From Sclerodactyla briareus (taxonomy: Eukaryota; Echinodermata; Holothuroidea; Dendrochirotida; Sclerodactylidae): DNA of 64,000 nt. The position numbers were made by a program, and so were the translations under genes. Positions within the stretch are counted from its first letter, which is position 1, and each line of letters begins with the position of its first letter. Below the pieces are notes generated by a model. The model saw nothing but the letters and a program-made list of their open reading frames with translations. It did no database searches and was not told the DNA's origin. This document shows, piece after piece, positions 24,690-36,937 of the stretch. Location of the stretch: contig JAODTK010005880.1 of the NCBI GenBank assembly GCA_026419785.1, positions 1 to 64,000 on the forward strand, in the 5' to 3' direction.

Positions 24690-24985
24690 CGAAAAAACAG
24701 CTGGGTTTATTTTTTGACCCAAAGTAACCCAACAACTGGGTTAAATCCCCACCAAACCCAAACTTTGGGTCAAAAGTTGGGTCACATGGAGTTGCCCAAC
24801 TTGGGTTTATTTTTTGACCAATGTATTTTGACCAAACCCATTTTTGACCCAGCAAATTTTAACACTTTTTTACACTACCGACAATCATTGACCCAACAAT
24901 GCCCAACACCTGGGTTTAATCCCCACCACCCGCGGTTGGGTCAAATGTTTTGGGTTAAAACTAACCCACATTACTTGGGTCCATG
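24690..24985. repeat. TGGGTCAAA/TTTGACCCA palindromic repeat
   Basis: It is built from repeated GGGTTTATTTTTTGACC, ACCCAACAACTGGGTTAAA and TTGGGTCAAA modules in both orientations. Two ~100-codon frames cross it on opposite strands and are artefacts of the palindrome. A related element is at 35,270-35,485. Confidence 0.65.
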
Positions 24986-26540
24986 TTAGAAGTTATGGCT
25001 GCGAGTTCCACTCTCGTCAGCATCATACCAAACTTTCAAAGGGCTTCTAGAAGACAATCAGTTCCCCATTTGACATGACAGTTAAATAATGCGTTCATAA
25101 TCTCACACCTCACAAACATAAACCCACTTTGGCGCAAAGGACAAAAATATGGAAGCATAACCTACACGCACATATTTATTCAATTATTTCTTACTGAACA
25201 ATTCTGAAAGCATTTACTTTTTGCTGACATCAATTATTGAAGTTCCTCCTAATACAACATGCGTAACTTAACAAACCCCCCATTTTCCATGTCTAATAGA
25301 GGAGATCCCAAAATGTTTAACTTCTTTGGTACGTATTTGGATGGAATTCACCCTACCCGCATACTCAAAGTGAGTTCACTCGTATTCTGCATGTATGACA
25401 AAATGGTTACATTATTCGTGCACTCCCCTATGTCATTATGCGATTATGACTCAACCGACAGAGTATGAACAAGCCACAAGAGTTGAGAGCGAATTGTGAT
25501 TCATTGCCGGTTTGCCACATCCTTTTGATAGGAGCGTCGCAATTCAGACTTTGGACCACTCAAACTGGACAGGTTTGGGGACAAGGTAGTGAATGGAACT
25601 TAATACTGTTAGTTAAAACTGTTTCAGACCGAACTTAGGACTATTATCCTTTTAAGGAGAACATGCACTGTTCTGTTTTAATTTTGTGGATTGCAATATA
25701 CAAAGTAATGTTATGTGGTTCAGCAGACATAATTTGTGATATCCTTGCAGAATTATCCATGCAGTTATTAGAGGTCTAATTAAAAACACTTAATAAACAT
25801 CACTCCACAATTCCTTTTATTATTTATGTCATTAGTATTCTTATTATTCTTATTTTAATTATTATTATTATTATTATATTGTTTAGGAGGCAAAGTCTAT
25901 GACTACTTGTGTCAGATCGTGTGTGTACATGCAATACCTGGCAACCTGAAGATTATCGATAGGGATGGAGGAGCAACGGGACTCAGCTTGTGTGATAGCA
26001 AATTATGTAGTTCAGCCGAGACACATGTGATAGCACAAAGAAAATATAAGCCCTCTTCAATAAGAATAGTCGATATGCTGCGGAATAGCTAACCAGTGTA
26101 GCAGTACGGAGGAATATTTGTGTTTACCTTGACCAAAACTTCTGGACACCTCATAGGTCCACTGGTCATGAAAACGCACGAAGTCTCATAGGAATATCAC
26201 ACAATCAATGCAGAAGAAAATTCATTCTGCATCTTTCTAAAAATTATAAGTAGATCTTCAACTACTTTGAGCCTAAATTCCTGAATCACCAATTAGTCGT
26301 GATAACCTGACAAGCATGGTGAACAATCTAACTAAAATTTGAAGGGCGGCATTTTTTCAATTTTTCACATCTTACCCAATGTCCCTTTATAGGTCATTAA
26401 CCTTGACCTTCAAATGACATCAGAATTTCAACAAACATTGTATCGAGTTTGGTCTACAACCACCAACGAATAACAATAAAATTGGGGCAAAAATAGGCAA
26501 CTGTTCACACACTGGATAGGTAAGACGATAGATACAAATA
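24986..26540. other. Repeat-poor stretch with an ATT microsatellite
   Basis: An (ATT)n tract covers 25,817-25,880. No retrotransposon motif is visible. It may be intron or intergenic sequence next to the candidate exon below. Confidence 0.4.
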
Positions 26541-26547
26541 GATACAC

Positions 26548-26706
26548 CTAAGGTCTTCACCACCTTGGCACAGGCTCTCCTACTACTTCGCACGTAAGGA
26601 CTGCTTATCTTGCAAGTGCCGTGTGTGCCCTTGTGCATAAGGGTGTGGCACTCATGACAGTAAGCTAAGCTTGCATGCATGAGACAGCTGTTTGACCACA
26701 CTCACA
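26548..26706 (-). CDS. Candidate exon with B-box-like zinc-binding pattern
   Basis: On the minus strand an AG acceptor (GCAG complement at 26,707-26,710) and a GT donor (GTGTATC complement at 26,541-26,547) bracket 159 bases. The reading begins CECGQTAVSCMQ, then after one apparent frameshift runs SLAYCHECHTLMHKGTHGTC. The spacing of Cys and His (C-x-C, C, C-x2-C, then H..H..C) is like a B-box-type zinc finger of TRIM-related proteins, usually a protein-interaction module. The polypyrimidine tract is weak and no neighbouring exon is securely identified. It may equally be a lucky frame, and the gene is unknown. Confidence 0.35.
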
Positions 26707-27085
26707 CTGCTTATGACTGATTGGCAGCCGCAAGGCAAGATTCAACTCCTTCCCTCCTCAGTCTAGAATGAAATTGACATAGATCAGAACATCCTGCGTA
26801 TCAGGAGGAGAGAGGAGAGAGGAGACAGAGAGCACTAGCCTTCCCTCACCAAAGTCTTTATTGAATGAGATACTGATGTCCCTAGAGGTCTACTAACTGT
26901 CCTATTACGTAGTAACCTGTGGTTAACTTCTCGATATGGTTTTCAAAGTGGGTGAATCCAAACTGTTGGCTTTGGTAATGGCTTGCTCCAGATGAAGGAG
27001 TTAACACAACAGCGATGGCGACAAAACGGTCCCTCAGGTCACCGGTTGTGGTCACAGCTCCTTCATAAATGATTCAAGGTAGTGC

Positions 27086-27457
27086 TCACATTCCAAGATA
27101 TGTTGGTTGTCCCCTTCCGACAAATAAAAAGAGAATCATCAAATTTGTGAAAGGTTGGTAAAATGGATGTAAATGGCCAAACATGGTGTTTGGATACGTC
27201 CAGACATTCAGTGGGCACACCAGGCCAGAATAACTGAGCCCTGACACATTTAACGTGCTTCGCATACCGGTACTCGGCCCAAATTTTTTGGTCAATGCTG
27301 ACATAGAGAGGCAACAGAGAATATACTTCCTACACGGCCTGAATTTTCTCCTCAGTTGAAGAATTGCAGACAATGAATCATATTTGCTGGACGAGCTCAA
27401 GCACCCTAAAACACCGAGAAGGCTGGTCTTGTCATCTATGAGGTTGGCAGAACCCAC
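27086..27457 (-). CDS. Open minus-strand region, possible exon(s)
   Basis: A 123-codon minus-strand frame overlaps a second at 27,063-27,314. Reading the first until about 27,370 and then the second gives a protein-like, charged segment (EEKIQAV, then IDQKIWAEYRY), consistent with one frameshift inside an exon. It lies upstream, in the minus sense, of the B-box-like exon. I recognise no domain. Evidence is frame length and composition only. Confidence 0.25.
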   Translation of the reverse strand: MGSANLIDDKTSLLGVLGCLSSSSKYDSLSAILQLRRKFRPCRKYILCCLSMSALTKKFGPSTGMRSTLNVSGLSYSGLVCPLNVWTYPNTMFGHLHPFYQPFTNLMILFLFVGRGQPTYLGM

Positions 27458-27865
27458 AACATGGTTTGTTTGTGAATCCGCGCACCCTGGGTGGCACTCT
27501 CTTTAGGCGTCTACACGTCCCTATGGAACTGCTGTGCCCCCTTGAGCCCACGGCACCATTGCCATTGTCTACTTCACGCTGCGCGCCTGCCAAGAGTCAC
27601 TCTCCGGTAACACACCCTCACTGTGATTCTGTTCTGGCCCCACCACTGACATGGAGATCTATGCCCCTCCCGGGCGGCTTGTGGGCTAAAAGCATTATGA
27701 TTTTCGTATCAACTCATCTGAATAGGCCTATGTATTCCCAAATTTCATTGGATTTGTTTTTTTCTTTCGAATGATTTCAAGTTCAGGCGAGGTGTATTGG
27801 CAGCTTAGAACTCGAGAATGGTGGGGGGGCGCCCTGCCATTTGGGCCATTGTGGCCATTTGGGAA

Positions 27866-27890
27866 GGGGGGGGGGGGGGGGGGGGGGGGG
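27866..27890 (+). repeat. G25 homopolymer
   Basis: Twenty-five consecutive G, then AGGGGGAGGGGG. Confidence 0.9.
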
Positions 27891-27967
27891 AGGGGGAGGG
27901 GGTTTGGTGTAGAGCCAAAGTTCTTGTACGCTCCACCACGAAAACCTAATTGTGGCACTCGTTTCTA

Positions 27968-30900
27968 GGGAGTCTTCTGTTCAACTTCACCTGGACCAAT
28001 CAGACCCCGCTCCCTTGAAAATTCTGCATCCGCCCATGACACCCGAAGTGCTTTGCGTGGCAACTTGGTGCTTTGTGCCTCACAAACATCAAATGAAAAC
28101 TTACAGATTTGGCAGCATCATCACGAATCCCACAATGCCAGGCTACGTAAAGTAAACAAACTTATGAAATCCAACATGCAGATAAAAATTGTGTTTCCTT
28201 CAAAAAGCTGAAACTGACCTCTACATGACCTTCGATCTCAATATTTTAACACCCCCAATGCAATCATTCACTGTGTGAGCAGAGAAACAACGTATGGTTG
28301 GTGGTGGGCCGAAGCTATAAAAAAGTTTGTTCACCCCTGGTTTGTATTCTGCATGGGTCATTCTGGCATGTGTTGTCTTCTGTGTATTTTGTACAATATT
28401 TCCCGGCGGCAGGCAGGGCACCATCTCCTCACGCAGTCACGTGTAGTATGGTTAGTACAAGTTCCAAGCATCCCCTGGGTTAATAAAAGAAGTAGCCCAG
28501 ATAGTTCGTCTGCTTGGACAACAATAAATTTAACCTTACGAAAAAAGTGCCAGGCCTCACTTTAGCATGACATTTTCATACTAACGCTAAAGGTCAAGCT
28601 AATTCATAGCCTTTGAATTCTACGCAGGCCCCAAAAATTGGAGCCATTTCACACTGCATGCTGAAGGAGCAGACAAAAAGAAATATTGTATCCTTTTACA
28701 CACCGGCTATTATAACCACATACCCAGTACTGCAATTTAGGAAGGTGAATAATTCTCAGTAACAGTGATGTTTCCAAACCAACAACAAATAAAGTAAGTT
28801 TTCATTCAAATAATACTTCGTGCACTAATCCAAACTTTCAATCAGGTGCATGCAAACAAAGGTTCTTGAGCTCTGGTACCCTCCTATTTTAGTATGGCAC
28901 TGTGCACTTAAAAATAATTTTGGCAACTTCAGCAGATGCCACTATAGTGAAAATGGGACAAACGGAGTTGTTGATAGTGTCATGAAAGGGCATGCCCACT
29001 AACGTTCGCGAAACACAAGTCATAAATAAACATGTTGATTTGCTTTTGAAAACCTTCAACATAAGTTCTAGTAAGGAACTACCGGACTTACCCTCCCAAC
29101 CCCCCCCCCCCTCCCGCACTTGGAAAATTTCCTCCATACAGGTTAACACTAGTCGGCAGGCGAGCAATTCAAGGATGTCCAGTGACCTACTGGGGGACAT
29201 GTCAGGGATGAGTAATTCTGCAAAACTTGCTTGAAACAATTGTTGGTATTTGCCCAGGGGAGGTGGGGGTTCCAAGAGGGGCAGTCATGGTAGTGAGGAT
29301 AGTGGTCCTTCCCTTGTGTATGATTAGGTTATTACCGAGATTCTTGGATGACCATAACACTGATCATCATTGATAAACCTCCCTGAGAATGAAAAAAAAA
29401 ATCTATAGCCAACCGTCACCTGTATCCAGGGACAATAGGCTTGTTTTCCCGTCAAGCCTGGATGTGCCTGATCTTCCATGTTGGGCTATCCATCACACTG
29501 CACCAACGTAAATAAAGTGATGATAAACTTTTTTAAATGTAAACAAGATAAATCGGAATATCAGTACGTACTTTGCAAATTCTTAACTTGAAACAGCTGT
29601 GACCCTTCCTATCTGGTTTTGTTCAGTACTTACATGCCTTCAAATTGTACTTCTAGTTTTCTTGCTCCTGCCGTTACATCAACATACTAGTTTGTGTATA
29701 TTGCTGCCATTAATGAACGGATTGTGGTGTCACTGGTGTGTCAAATTTCTTGTAGCAACTGCATTGTGGATACCTACCCTACATGTACATATAGCCCTTG
29801 TCCCCAGGGCCACTGCGGTCAGTGGTGGGAGGTAGTGTCTCCCCACAACAAAAAAAAAAAAAAATACCATGTGACTACAGAACACAGTCCAGAATAATTA
29901 GAATTTAATTTTTATTAGAATTAGAATGAATCGCAAATTCCAGCCTTGTTTTCTGACTGAGCCTGTGTCACCTTGGGTGACATACATAATTGTTGATTTG
30001 CAATTTTTATTCCTGCTTTTTTGTTTGTTTTTACACCACTTGGACATATTTCTAAAAAAAGCGCGGGTCTACCATACCCGTTGGGTGAACATGAATGAAT
30101 TCACTCATGGGTATGTATTAATCACTAACTAGTGTGCTGAAGTGGTTGAAAACAAACCCACATCCTTCACAAGCTAATGTAGCATGAGAGGTTCCAGAAG
30201 AGTTCAAACTTTCGCTATTTCAGCCTTTGTGTCATTCAAAGTAATGGTGTTTCGGCAACTGACGTAGCTGAGATTTCGAAAAAAAATATTGTAGGGCCTA
30301 TCAATACTCCTGAACTAGCACATGTGTATTCCTGAAATAAATTGGCACCTTCAATTCCTTCCCCTTTGCTTAGTGGTTGTTGTTTTTTGGCCCATCTACC
30401 CCCTAGTTTTTTCATGTCCTACGCATTTCTCCCACCGTCATGGGCCTGTTAGTCCACCACAGTGTGTTAGGAGGGCAGAATCCTAAAACCAAGTTCCAAA
30501 TGCTGAGAGCTGTCAGGCAGACAGTGCGCTAGACAAGTGTCAAGGCAGTTGTGTAAAGGTGTGGGAGTCATTCAGCTTTTGAACCGCCAGATTAGGCTGC
30601 TCCAGTATAATCATGACTGTTGGCTCATTCATGTGTAATCATCCAGAGGTTTGGTGGGCTTCAATCATCCTTTGATTTTTTTACACTCGAGTGCTGGTAA
30701 ACTATCCCAATTCCACATGTTTTCTCTGAAAATTTGGTAGTCTCCAAAATATGGCCATTTCGGATCTCTGGAGGTGCGGCTAAAAAAATTATTTTAAATG
30801 TATTCCATTCTGTTTGGTGAGATGAAAAAACATTATGATACTTTTTTTTGCCTTTGATGATGCAACCGCTACAATATTCTTAGGAGAAAAAAATTACAAT

Positions 30901-30977
30901 GGTACGCCGACATTTCTATCCTACCTCAGTTAGGGCATTCGAGTGGCCACCTATCATATGTTGGGGGGGGGGCATGG
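27968..30977. other. Repeat-poor stretch, no confirmed gene
   Basis: At 28,889-29,275 frames are open on both strands (128 codons minus, 80 codons plus). Neither carries a motif I know. There is an A-run at about 29,851-29,864. It could be intronic. Confidence 0.4.
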
Positions 30978-31050
30978 CACAGTCAACGGTGGGAAAAACA
31001 AGGTTTTACCATGATTTTGTTTAACGAATTTTTTCCCAACCGTGACTGTG
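30978..31050. repeat. Inverted repeat / hairpin
   Basis: CACAGTCAACGGTGGGAAAAA at 30,978-30,998 (first 20 bases are the arm) is complementary to TTTTTTCCCAACCGTGACTG at 31,029-31,048, with two or three mismatches and a loop of about 30 bases. Confidence 0.75.
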
Positions 31051-31256
31051 ACTCCCACCCTACTGCCGTAACAGGGAGTTCAAGTAAGTGTTTAATGTAT
31101 ACCAAATAGCGCCTTCAAAACTTCAATAACTATATTATTGGCCTTGTCGGAAGTCTACCAGGATGTTGTGTAGCTGGCATGGCATTACTGAAATAATCAC
31201 TTAACTCGAAAAGAAAGCAGGGGAGGAAAACCAGGATTTGCCCGAAAGGAGTGGGA

Positions 31257-31313
31257 GGGGGGGGGGGGGGGGGGCGGCAGGGGGGGGGGGGGGGCAGGGG
31301 GGGGGGGGGGGGG
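31257..31313 (+). repeat. Triple poly-G tract (G18, G15, G17)
   Basis: Three long G-runs are separated by CGGCA and CA. Overlapping Pro- or Gly-rich ORFs are artefacts of the run. Confidence 0.9.
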
Positions 31314-31530
31314 CAAAGCATAAATTCCCCAGGACATGCGGCAAAAGTCTCGACAAGCATGGTTCTCGCCATATCCAGATGACCAGTCAGCAGGCGGTTC
31401 CAAAGGTTCTAAAGGTTAAATTTTGTAGGGGCCAGTGCTTTTACATGTGTAATCCAAATTGAGGTTTTATTAAATCCACTTTTGGATGTGAAATAATCAT
31501 AGGCCTAACCCATCATTTTAGGAATGGATG

Positions 31531-31668
31531 ATGCGGCTGGGGGAGAGTGGGTGGGGGACAAGGTGGTGTGCGGGTGGGTGGGTTGTGGGTTTAGGTTAGG
31601 GTTTGTGTGTTATAGCACCACCCCTCCCACCACCGCCCCCTCCCCCCACCCCTCCCACTCTTACCGCC
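31531..31668. repeat. G-rich stretch followed by its C-rich mirror
   Basis: GGGTGGGTGGGTTGTGGG-like sequence (31,540-31,600) is followed by CCACCCCTCCCACCACCGCCCC-like sequence (31,616-31,668). The two halves can pair, and the G-rich half alone fits a G-quadruplex pattern. Confidence 0.6.
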
Positions 31669-32439
31669 CATTACTAGAAAATTGAAAAGTATGGATTGTC
31701 GAATCATGCCCAATTTTGTTCCATTACATAGGCGGCTACAATAGGCAACACTGCCAAGCATCATTTTCGTAAACTGGTCATAATGGTTAGTATTGCAATT
31801 ACACGTATCGATTCTACAACTTTGTACTCAGATCAATAGTATCCAACTCTTTGTTACATATTTCTACGATATAACGGATCAGGAGTAGTAAAAAGGTTAG
31901 GCTTACTTACTTAGGAAACGGGCAGAATTAATCAGGCGCCCGATCCAGGGGTGGGGGGCGCACGCCCGCACCGGCCCCACCCCCCACCCTTTGGGGGTTT
32001 TTTTAATTTGGTATTTTTTTTTTTTTTTGGGCCGGCCTGAAACAAGCCCATATGCCATCTGTCCACAGTCAGAAGAAGCACCCCGATTGCGGTGGGTTGT
32101 ATTAAGGTATTTCTAGTCCTCAAAAAGCTATCGCGTATCCAGGCACGACAAAACTCTACTATTAGTTACGGACCGAGTGCGATGTCCAGGGCTTTTTTAT
32201 AAATGATTTGCGACAACATTTTGGTGATTTCCCCACGTTTAGAGCGGCAACGCGCTTTGAATGTTGTGCGGAGAAAGAAACAAAACATCTCTTTGATGAT
32301 GAAGAAACATTTCCCGGTCGGCAGGATTTGTAGCATGGGCGAAAAGGTGGGGACGGGGGAAAGTATCCCACCTTTAAAAATGTGGGGGATATCATATGTG
32401 GTCCCCCTCCCCTTTTCCGGACGTAATAAAAAAATAATA
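31669..32439. other. No gene recognised
   Basis: Two overlapping minus-strand frames of about 93 codons (32,162-32,446) lie next to the duplicated segment and show no motif. Confidence 0.4.
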
Positions 32440-33176
32440 GACACATGCCCTGTTTTGTATCACTCTAAATGATTCAATTTTTGTCAAACCCAAAACAAAA
32501 ACATCGCGTGAAAAATGTTCTTAAGCCACTCAATTCAACGGTGCTGGACCCCAGGTGGAAGATCTGGACCCGAAACCTAGGGCCGAATTCGAAGAGGATT
32601 ACCCATGTTTCAGTACGAATTTTCGAATTTTAAATCGATATAGCCGAAAGTGCATAATATGTTTTGCGCGCAATGTCGTTTTTGTCCAGGCGTTGTAGGC
32701 TTAATTACGCGATGTTTGCTTCGAATCATTGCTTCCACTCGAATGAGATGATAAAATCGTGGAAAATCTGGAAAGGAAAAAAAGCAAAAGAAAAAAATTG
32801 CGTTGATTTTTGCAGCTTTTCCGATTAAAATTCCGGAAACATGCCAAAAAAAATTCCGCGCTTCGGCGCCGCGGCAGTGTCGATTGAATGACTTGAAAAT
32901 TGGGTTAAAAAATGTTCTGCTCCCGAAGTGGAATGGTCTCGTACGCCTTATGGCTTCTCATCGATCCACTAGGGATGTTCGTAGACCCCTTGGATACCAC
33001 GCAAACAAAGTCAGTGTAGAAAGAAAAGGTAATCAGAAAACACCAGTGTGATATCGGTAAATAATCTCTTAGTATGCACAATGACAACTTTTGTTGTTTG
33101 TCTTCACTCAAACAAATCACACAATGTAGATGGGTGCTATGGAGACTGGCAAGTGCCATTTCGTCGATCTGGAGGG
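32440..33176 (+). repeat. Second duplicated segment, copy 1
   Basis: It matches 46,610-47,322 in the same orientation: CCGAATTCGAAG, TTTTAAATCGA.ATAGCC, CCAGGCGTTGTA, GGTCTCGTACGCC, AACAAAG.CAG, AGATGGGTGCT and GGCAAGTGCC. I see no coding frame common to both copies. Confidence 0.8.
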
Positions 33177-33200
33177 TATGAGAATTTTGAAATTTCGTGG

Positions 33201-33238
33201 TTGCGCTCCGCGCCAAACCGATGGTGGCGTTCCGCTTA
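33201..33238 (+). repeat. GCGCCA/TGGCGC hairpin family, copy 4
   Basis: TGCGCTCCGCGCCAAACCGATGGTGGCGTTCCGC. It lies just beyond the end of the duplicated segment. Confidence 0.7.
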
Positions 33239-35269
33239 GATGGTCTTTGCATTCGAGTGTCCACCCCACTCTTCAAAACGGATCGACGCCCTGTTTGTAG
33301 CTACATTGTTTTGTCGTCACGCGTGGGTAAATGTCCCACGAGGATTCTTCGGTCGTAGAGAGCTATGGTGAAGCGAATAATGATTTGAGAAATAATTATC
33401 ACATCTTTCTTTCGAAATGACCCATATTTACGCAAACCAAAAAAACGATATGGTTCTTGATACCCACCCCTCCCCCCCCCTCCCCTCCAGAAGGCTCGAC
33501 ACGTCAATTTACCTTGATATGGGCAATGATGCGGTCTGTGGTGTTGCAAGTGGTAGACCTCTCGTGATCTCAGATGACTTCAAATTCATCCAAAACAATT
33601 ATTCATTTCACTCATCACGATGCGATAGAAGAGAGTTAACATTCCATCGCGCAGTGGAAACATCTTTGTGAAGACTTTTCCCAGCACCAAAATTCGTATA
33701 TTTGGGATCACTACTTGCAAAATTGTCGTTTAGTACTAACGTTGAAAGTGTGTTAAATCAGGAGCTAGTCTTATGGACACCAGGTGTTCCTCCAAAATTA
33801 TGAAACACTTCATTAAGAATTTTTGGTTAGGTTTTTCAACAAAATACCGAGAAGCGGGTTGCGGCCATCTGGGAGGTTTCTCAGCCAGAAATTGTCTGGT
33901 ACGCTCCGCGCCAACCCCTGGTGGCGCTCCTCTAGATGGTAACAATCTGAATCTCATATGCCTTGGCCCCACACACTACCAGACCTCGGCACCCCCATGG
34001 CCCCCGACACTGAAAAAATCTCTGGGCTTCGCCAACTGATAAGATACGTGGACAAATAAAAGTAACAGTTCAGTATTAGGGCTTTGCGCCTCCTACGCTC
34101 CCATATTTTCTCCCAATATATTAGTTGAGAATTTTTGCGCCCCCTCTAACTGGGAACCTGGTCCGCCCTGATAATAATTCGGCCCAGTAGAAAAAGGTTT
34201 TGTTACCCAACCAAGTTCACTGGACACAGAACAGAATGTTGATCGATTAACACTTAACCAGAAACCAATTTAGGGTCACTGTAAGACGACGTGTTGATGA
34301 CAGGGTTGATGAAAAACAGGTGCACCTGAGGGAATAGAGCAGGATAAGATTCCCGCTTCATAGGAGGGGGCATATAATCGAGCCAAAATATTTTACAATT
34401 CCTTCCCTGAATAATATTTAATTACAGGCTAGGGTTGAGAGGTTCCAAATATGACACTAGAATATTTGGGCGTGTTGAAATCGGTTCTAATCCACTGCTA
34501 CTCTAGTGGAGGGTGGCCGATTTATGGGGAGGGAGGGGAGGGGTTGAACGATCCAGTAAGTGGGGATGAATCAGGTATTTTGCATAGGCCCTACGCTATT
34601 TGTCTCAGTCGGCCGGGCGATCCATGGAAGGGGATCAAGTGTTTTTTGGGTGGTGTGGGGGGAGGGTCTTCAGTTGACTAATTACGCCAACTACCACCCC
34701 GCAACCCACGCCCCCCACCCTAAGGAACTGGCCGTGGCATGTTCCTAATTCAACCAGTAGGTCCAAACCAGGGCCGTAATAGCCCTGCATGGCCGACTGA
34801 GGGCCGCGCCTCCATATAAAACCTTGTTGACATCACAAGACATTGCTCTGTCACATGTTTCGCAACTTTCTTCACAACTGATTCTCCCTTCGTTCGATTA
34901 AATTCAGCCTGGACCTAGGTACTATAGCTATTGACCTGGCTCACGGTATTCCCACTATGACCTACGTAACGTTAGGCTTATTATAGCATTAATCCGTCGC
35001 ATAAACTACTCCGTTTGAGCCCCAGTGGCTTACCTGATCTCTGACTTAGTTATCGGCAGCCTTTCAGATATGCAACGACATTCATTCTTAATTGGGCATC
35101 TTGGAATGAGTAAGATGGGGGGGTCAGGGACACTCCCAAAAAGGGGAAATGTTCGCCATTTTATTCTTTGATTTCGGGACCTGACAGCCAGGTTCGACAT
35201 TCGAATTGCGTACGTGCGATGAGCGGGCGACGGGACTAATTCAAAATTCGATCCCAAAAAGGGACAACA
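33239..35269. other. Unassigned repeat-like DNA
   Basis: Contains hairpin-family copy 5, a C-rich patch at 33,463-33,488 and purine-rich stretches at 34,520-34,545. No gene is recognised. Confidence 0.4.
33901..33938 (+). repeat. GCGCCA/TGGCGC hairpin family, copy 5
   Basis: ACGCTCCGCGCCAACCCCTGGTGGCGCTCC. Its left flank (GGCCATCTGGGAGG) matches in reverse complement the flank of the copies at 1.4 and 50.5 kb (CTCTCCAGATGGCC), so the repeat unit extends beyond the hairpin. Confidence 0.75.
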
Positions 35270-35485
35270 CAAGTGGGTCACAATTAGGCATGTCCAACTG
35301 GTGGGCCCTGCATTTACAATAACCCAACTTGTAAACGTTTTTTTTTTTTGGTTATACGCGGTGTGATATTTCGCCAATATTTCAATGGCATCACGCAGTA
35401 GTTGGGTGAATAAATGACCCAACAAATTGCAACCCAGGGGTTGGGTTACGCAAAATGACCCAGCAGTTTCTACAGTGTATAGCAA
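35270..35485. repeat. TGGGTCATTT/ACCCAAC palindromic repeat
   Basis: GGTTGGGTTACGCAAAATGACCCAGCAG, AATGACCCAACAAATTGCAACCC and AATAACCCAACTTG modules, related to 24,690-24,985. A 151-codon minus-strand frame (35,030-35,485) runs through it and is rejected as a gene. Confidence 0.6.
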
Positions 35486-35633
35486 TGAGGCGATATGTAT
35501 ATTTTTTCTTATGGTAGAGGAACTTAAGAAGATCGGATTAACGATTAGCGGCGGGTGTAGTCAGCCAACCGAGAGCAATTTCCTTCGGGACAGTGCACAT
35601 CAACCCCAGGAAAATTTGGAGTTGAAATCGCCT

Positions 35634-35965
35634 GGGATTCCATAGATGCGTATGCGGTCCGTACCATGTGGAAAATCGTCACTCCGTGAAAATTGAGCCG
35701 GGGCCAGTGGTATGAATATTCATATATAGTTGCAAAGATAGATATTGGTTCCACAGAGGCACACAAATTACAAATGAATGCAAACAACCACTGAATAGGG
35801 GAATAAGCACGTGTACGGATGAGTATAACCGCGAATGAATTCTATGGAATATTCCTCCTTAAGAAGCAAATCAACGACATTATGCAAGGGCTGCAGCATT
35901 TTATGGTCTTTACGCATAAACGTACAGTGGTTTTTCTCTTCTGAAACAAAGTTCGTTCTCGTTCT
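35634..35965 (-). mobile_element. TIR-type MITE, inverted and truncated copy
   Basis: Its reverse complement aligns with most of 47,385-47,704 (GTTTCAGAAGAGAAAA.CACT, ATTCATAGAATTCA, GTGCTTATT.CCT, GTGGAACCA.TATCTAT, CGCATACGCATCTATG). The terminus GGGATTCCATAGATGCGTATGCG is at 35,634. The opposite terminus seen at 47,323 is not found here. Confidence 0.75.
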
Positions 35966-36639
35966 CTTGTTTACAGGTTACAATGGCATATAACCCTTAT
36001 TAACCTTATTCATCAGTTTATAGTAGTTTAGCGCTCCACCATGTATATTTCAAGTTTAATAATTGCAATCTGGGTATGAACAGCCGTCAGGGCCATCGAT
36101 TGTGAATTGAATTAACCTATAATAAAACTTTTTTCTTGAAAAATATAATCCCTTTAATGATATCATTGTTGTAAGTTCTCATTGCCTAAATTTCGCAGCT
36201 GGAATAAAAATATACTGACTTAATGGGCAAAACCCCGAACGAAGAGGAAGAGAAGCCAGTTGAAAAAAATTATTTGCAAACCACTGGTATAAGCATTGTG
36301 TAAAGGGGACAAATTTCTACTTCTGAAAAACCCCACAATCAAATTTTCAAAATATTAAAGAGGATTCGCTAAAAAACGACCATTTGAGTTTGTCAACACA
36401 AATGCTTTTCAAAAATCAAAAATAATAGAATGCCGGGAATGTTTTGCAAAGAGCAATAATCAGTTGTATCTAAAGAACCTTTCTGATAGTTTCCCCGAAG
36501 ATCTAATACTCAGAAAAACCAGGTGTGGACCAATGATATTGTGAATGGGGACATTTGCATTTCCTGGTTTTAGGGCCCCAATTTCTAATCCGTATTCCAA
36601 TGATGTAATTTCTTAAAAAATGTTCGGGTACAAAAAACT
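35966..36639. other. No gene recognised
   Basis: AT-rich sequence without a clear frame or repeat partner. Confidence 0.4.
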
Positions 36640-36768
36640 ATCACCGGGCAAATTTGTTTTCACCCAAGCCTGGGTAACAACTTACTAAAAAAGGGTTAAA
36701 ATATTACCCAGACTGGTAAAACAAAGTGCCCCAGGGTGGTTATTGGTACCCAATATTTATGGGAGTTC
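36640..36768. repeat. Palindromic MITE-like element, TTACCC type, copy 2
   Basis: It shares GGGTTAAAATATTACCCAGACTGG, AGTGCCC, GGT.TTATT and GTACCCA.ATTT.TGG with 24,340-24,440. Confidence 0.6.
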
Positions 36769-36937
36769 AGTCGGTCAAACAGGTTTCAGTTAGTTACTTC
36801 AAAATCCAAATAATGTCTTTAAATTGCGTGGCACTTAAAGGTTCATAAAAATCCGGCGTACTATGCTCCATAGGAGTACTATAGGCTATTGCCCCGTAGT
36901 AAAACAAACCTGCAATTCGCAAAAGTGAATCCACTTG

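Noticed and set aside
31130-31403. Proline-rich ORFs on the minus strand
   Set aside because: They are translations of poly-G tracts.
35030-35485. 151-codon minus-strand ORF
   Set aside because: It runs through the TGGGTCATTT/ACCCAAC palindromic repeat, and its length is explained by stop-poor repeat modules.
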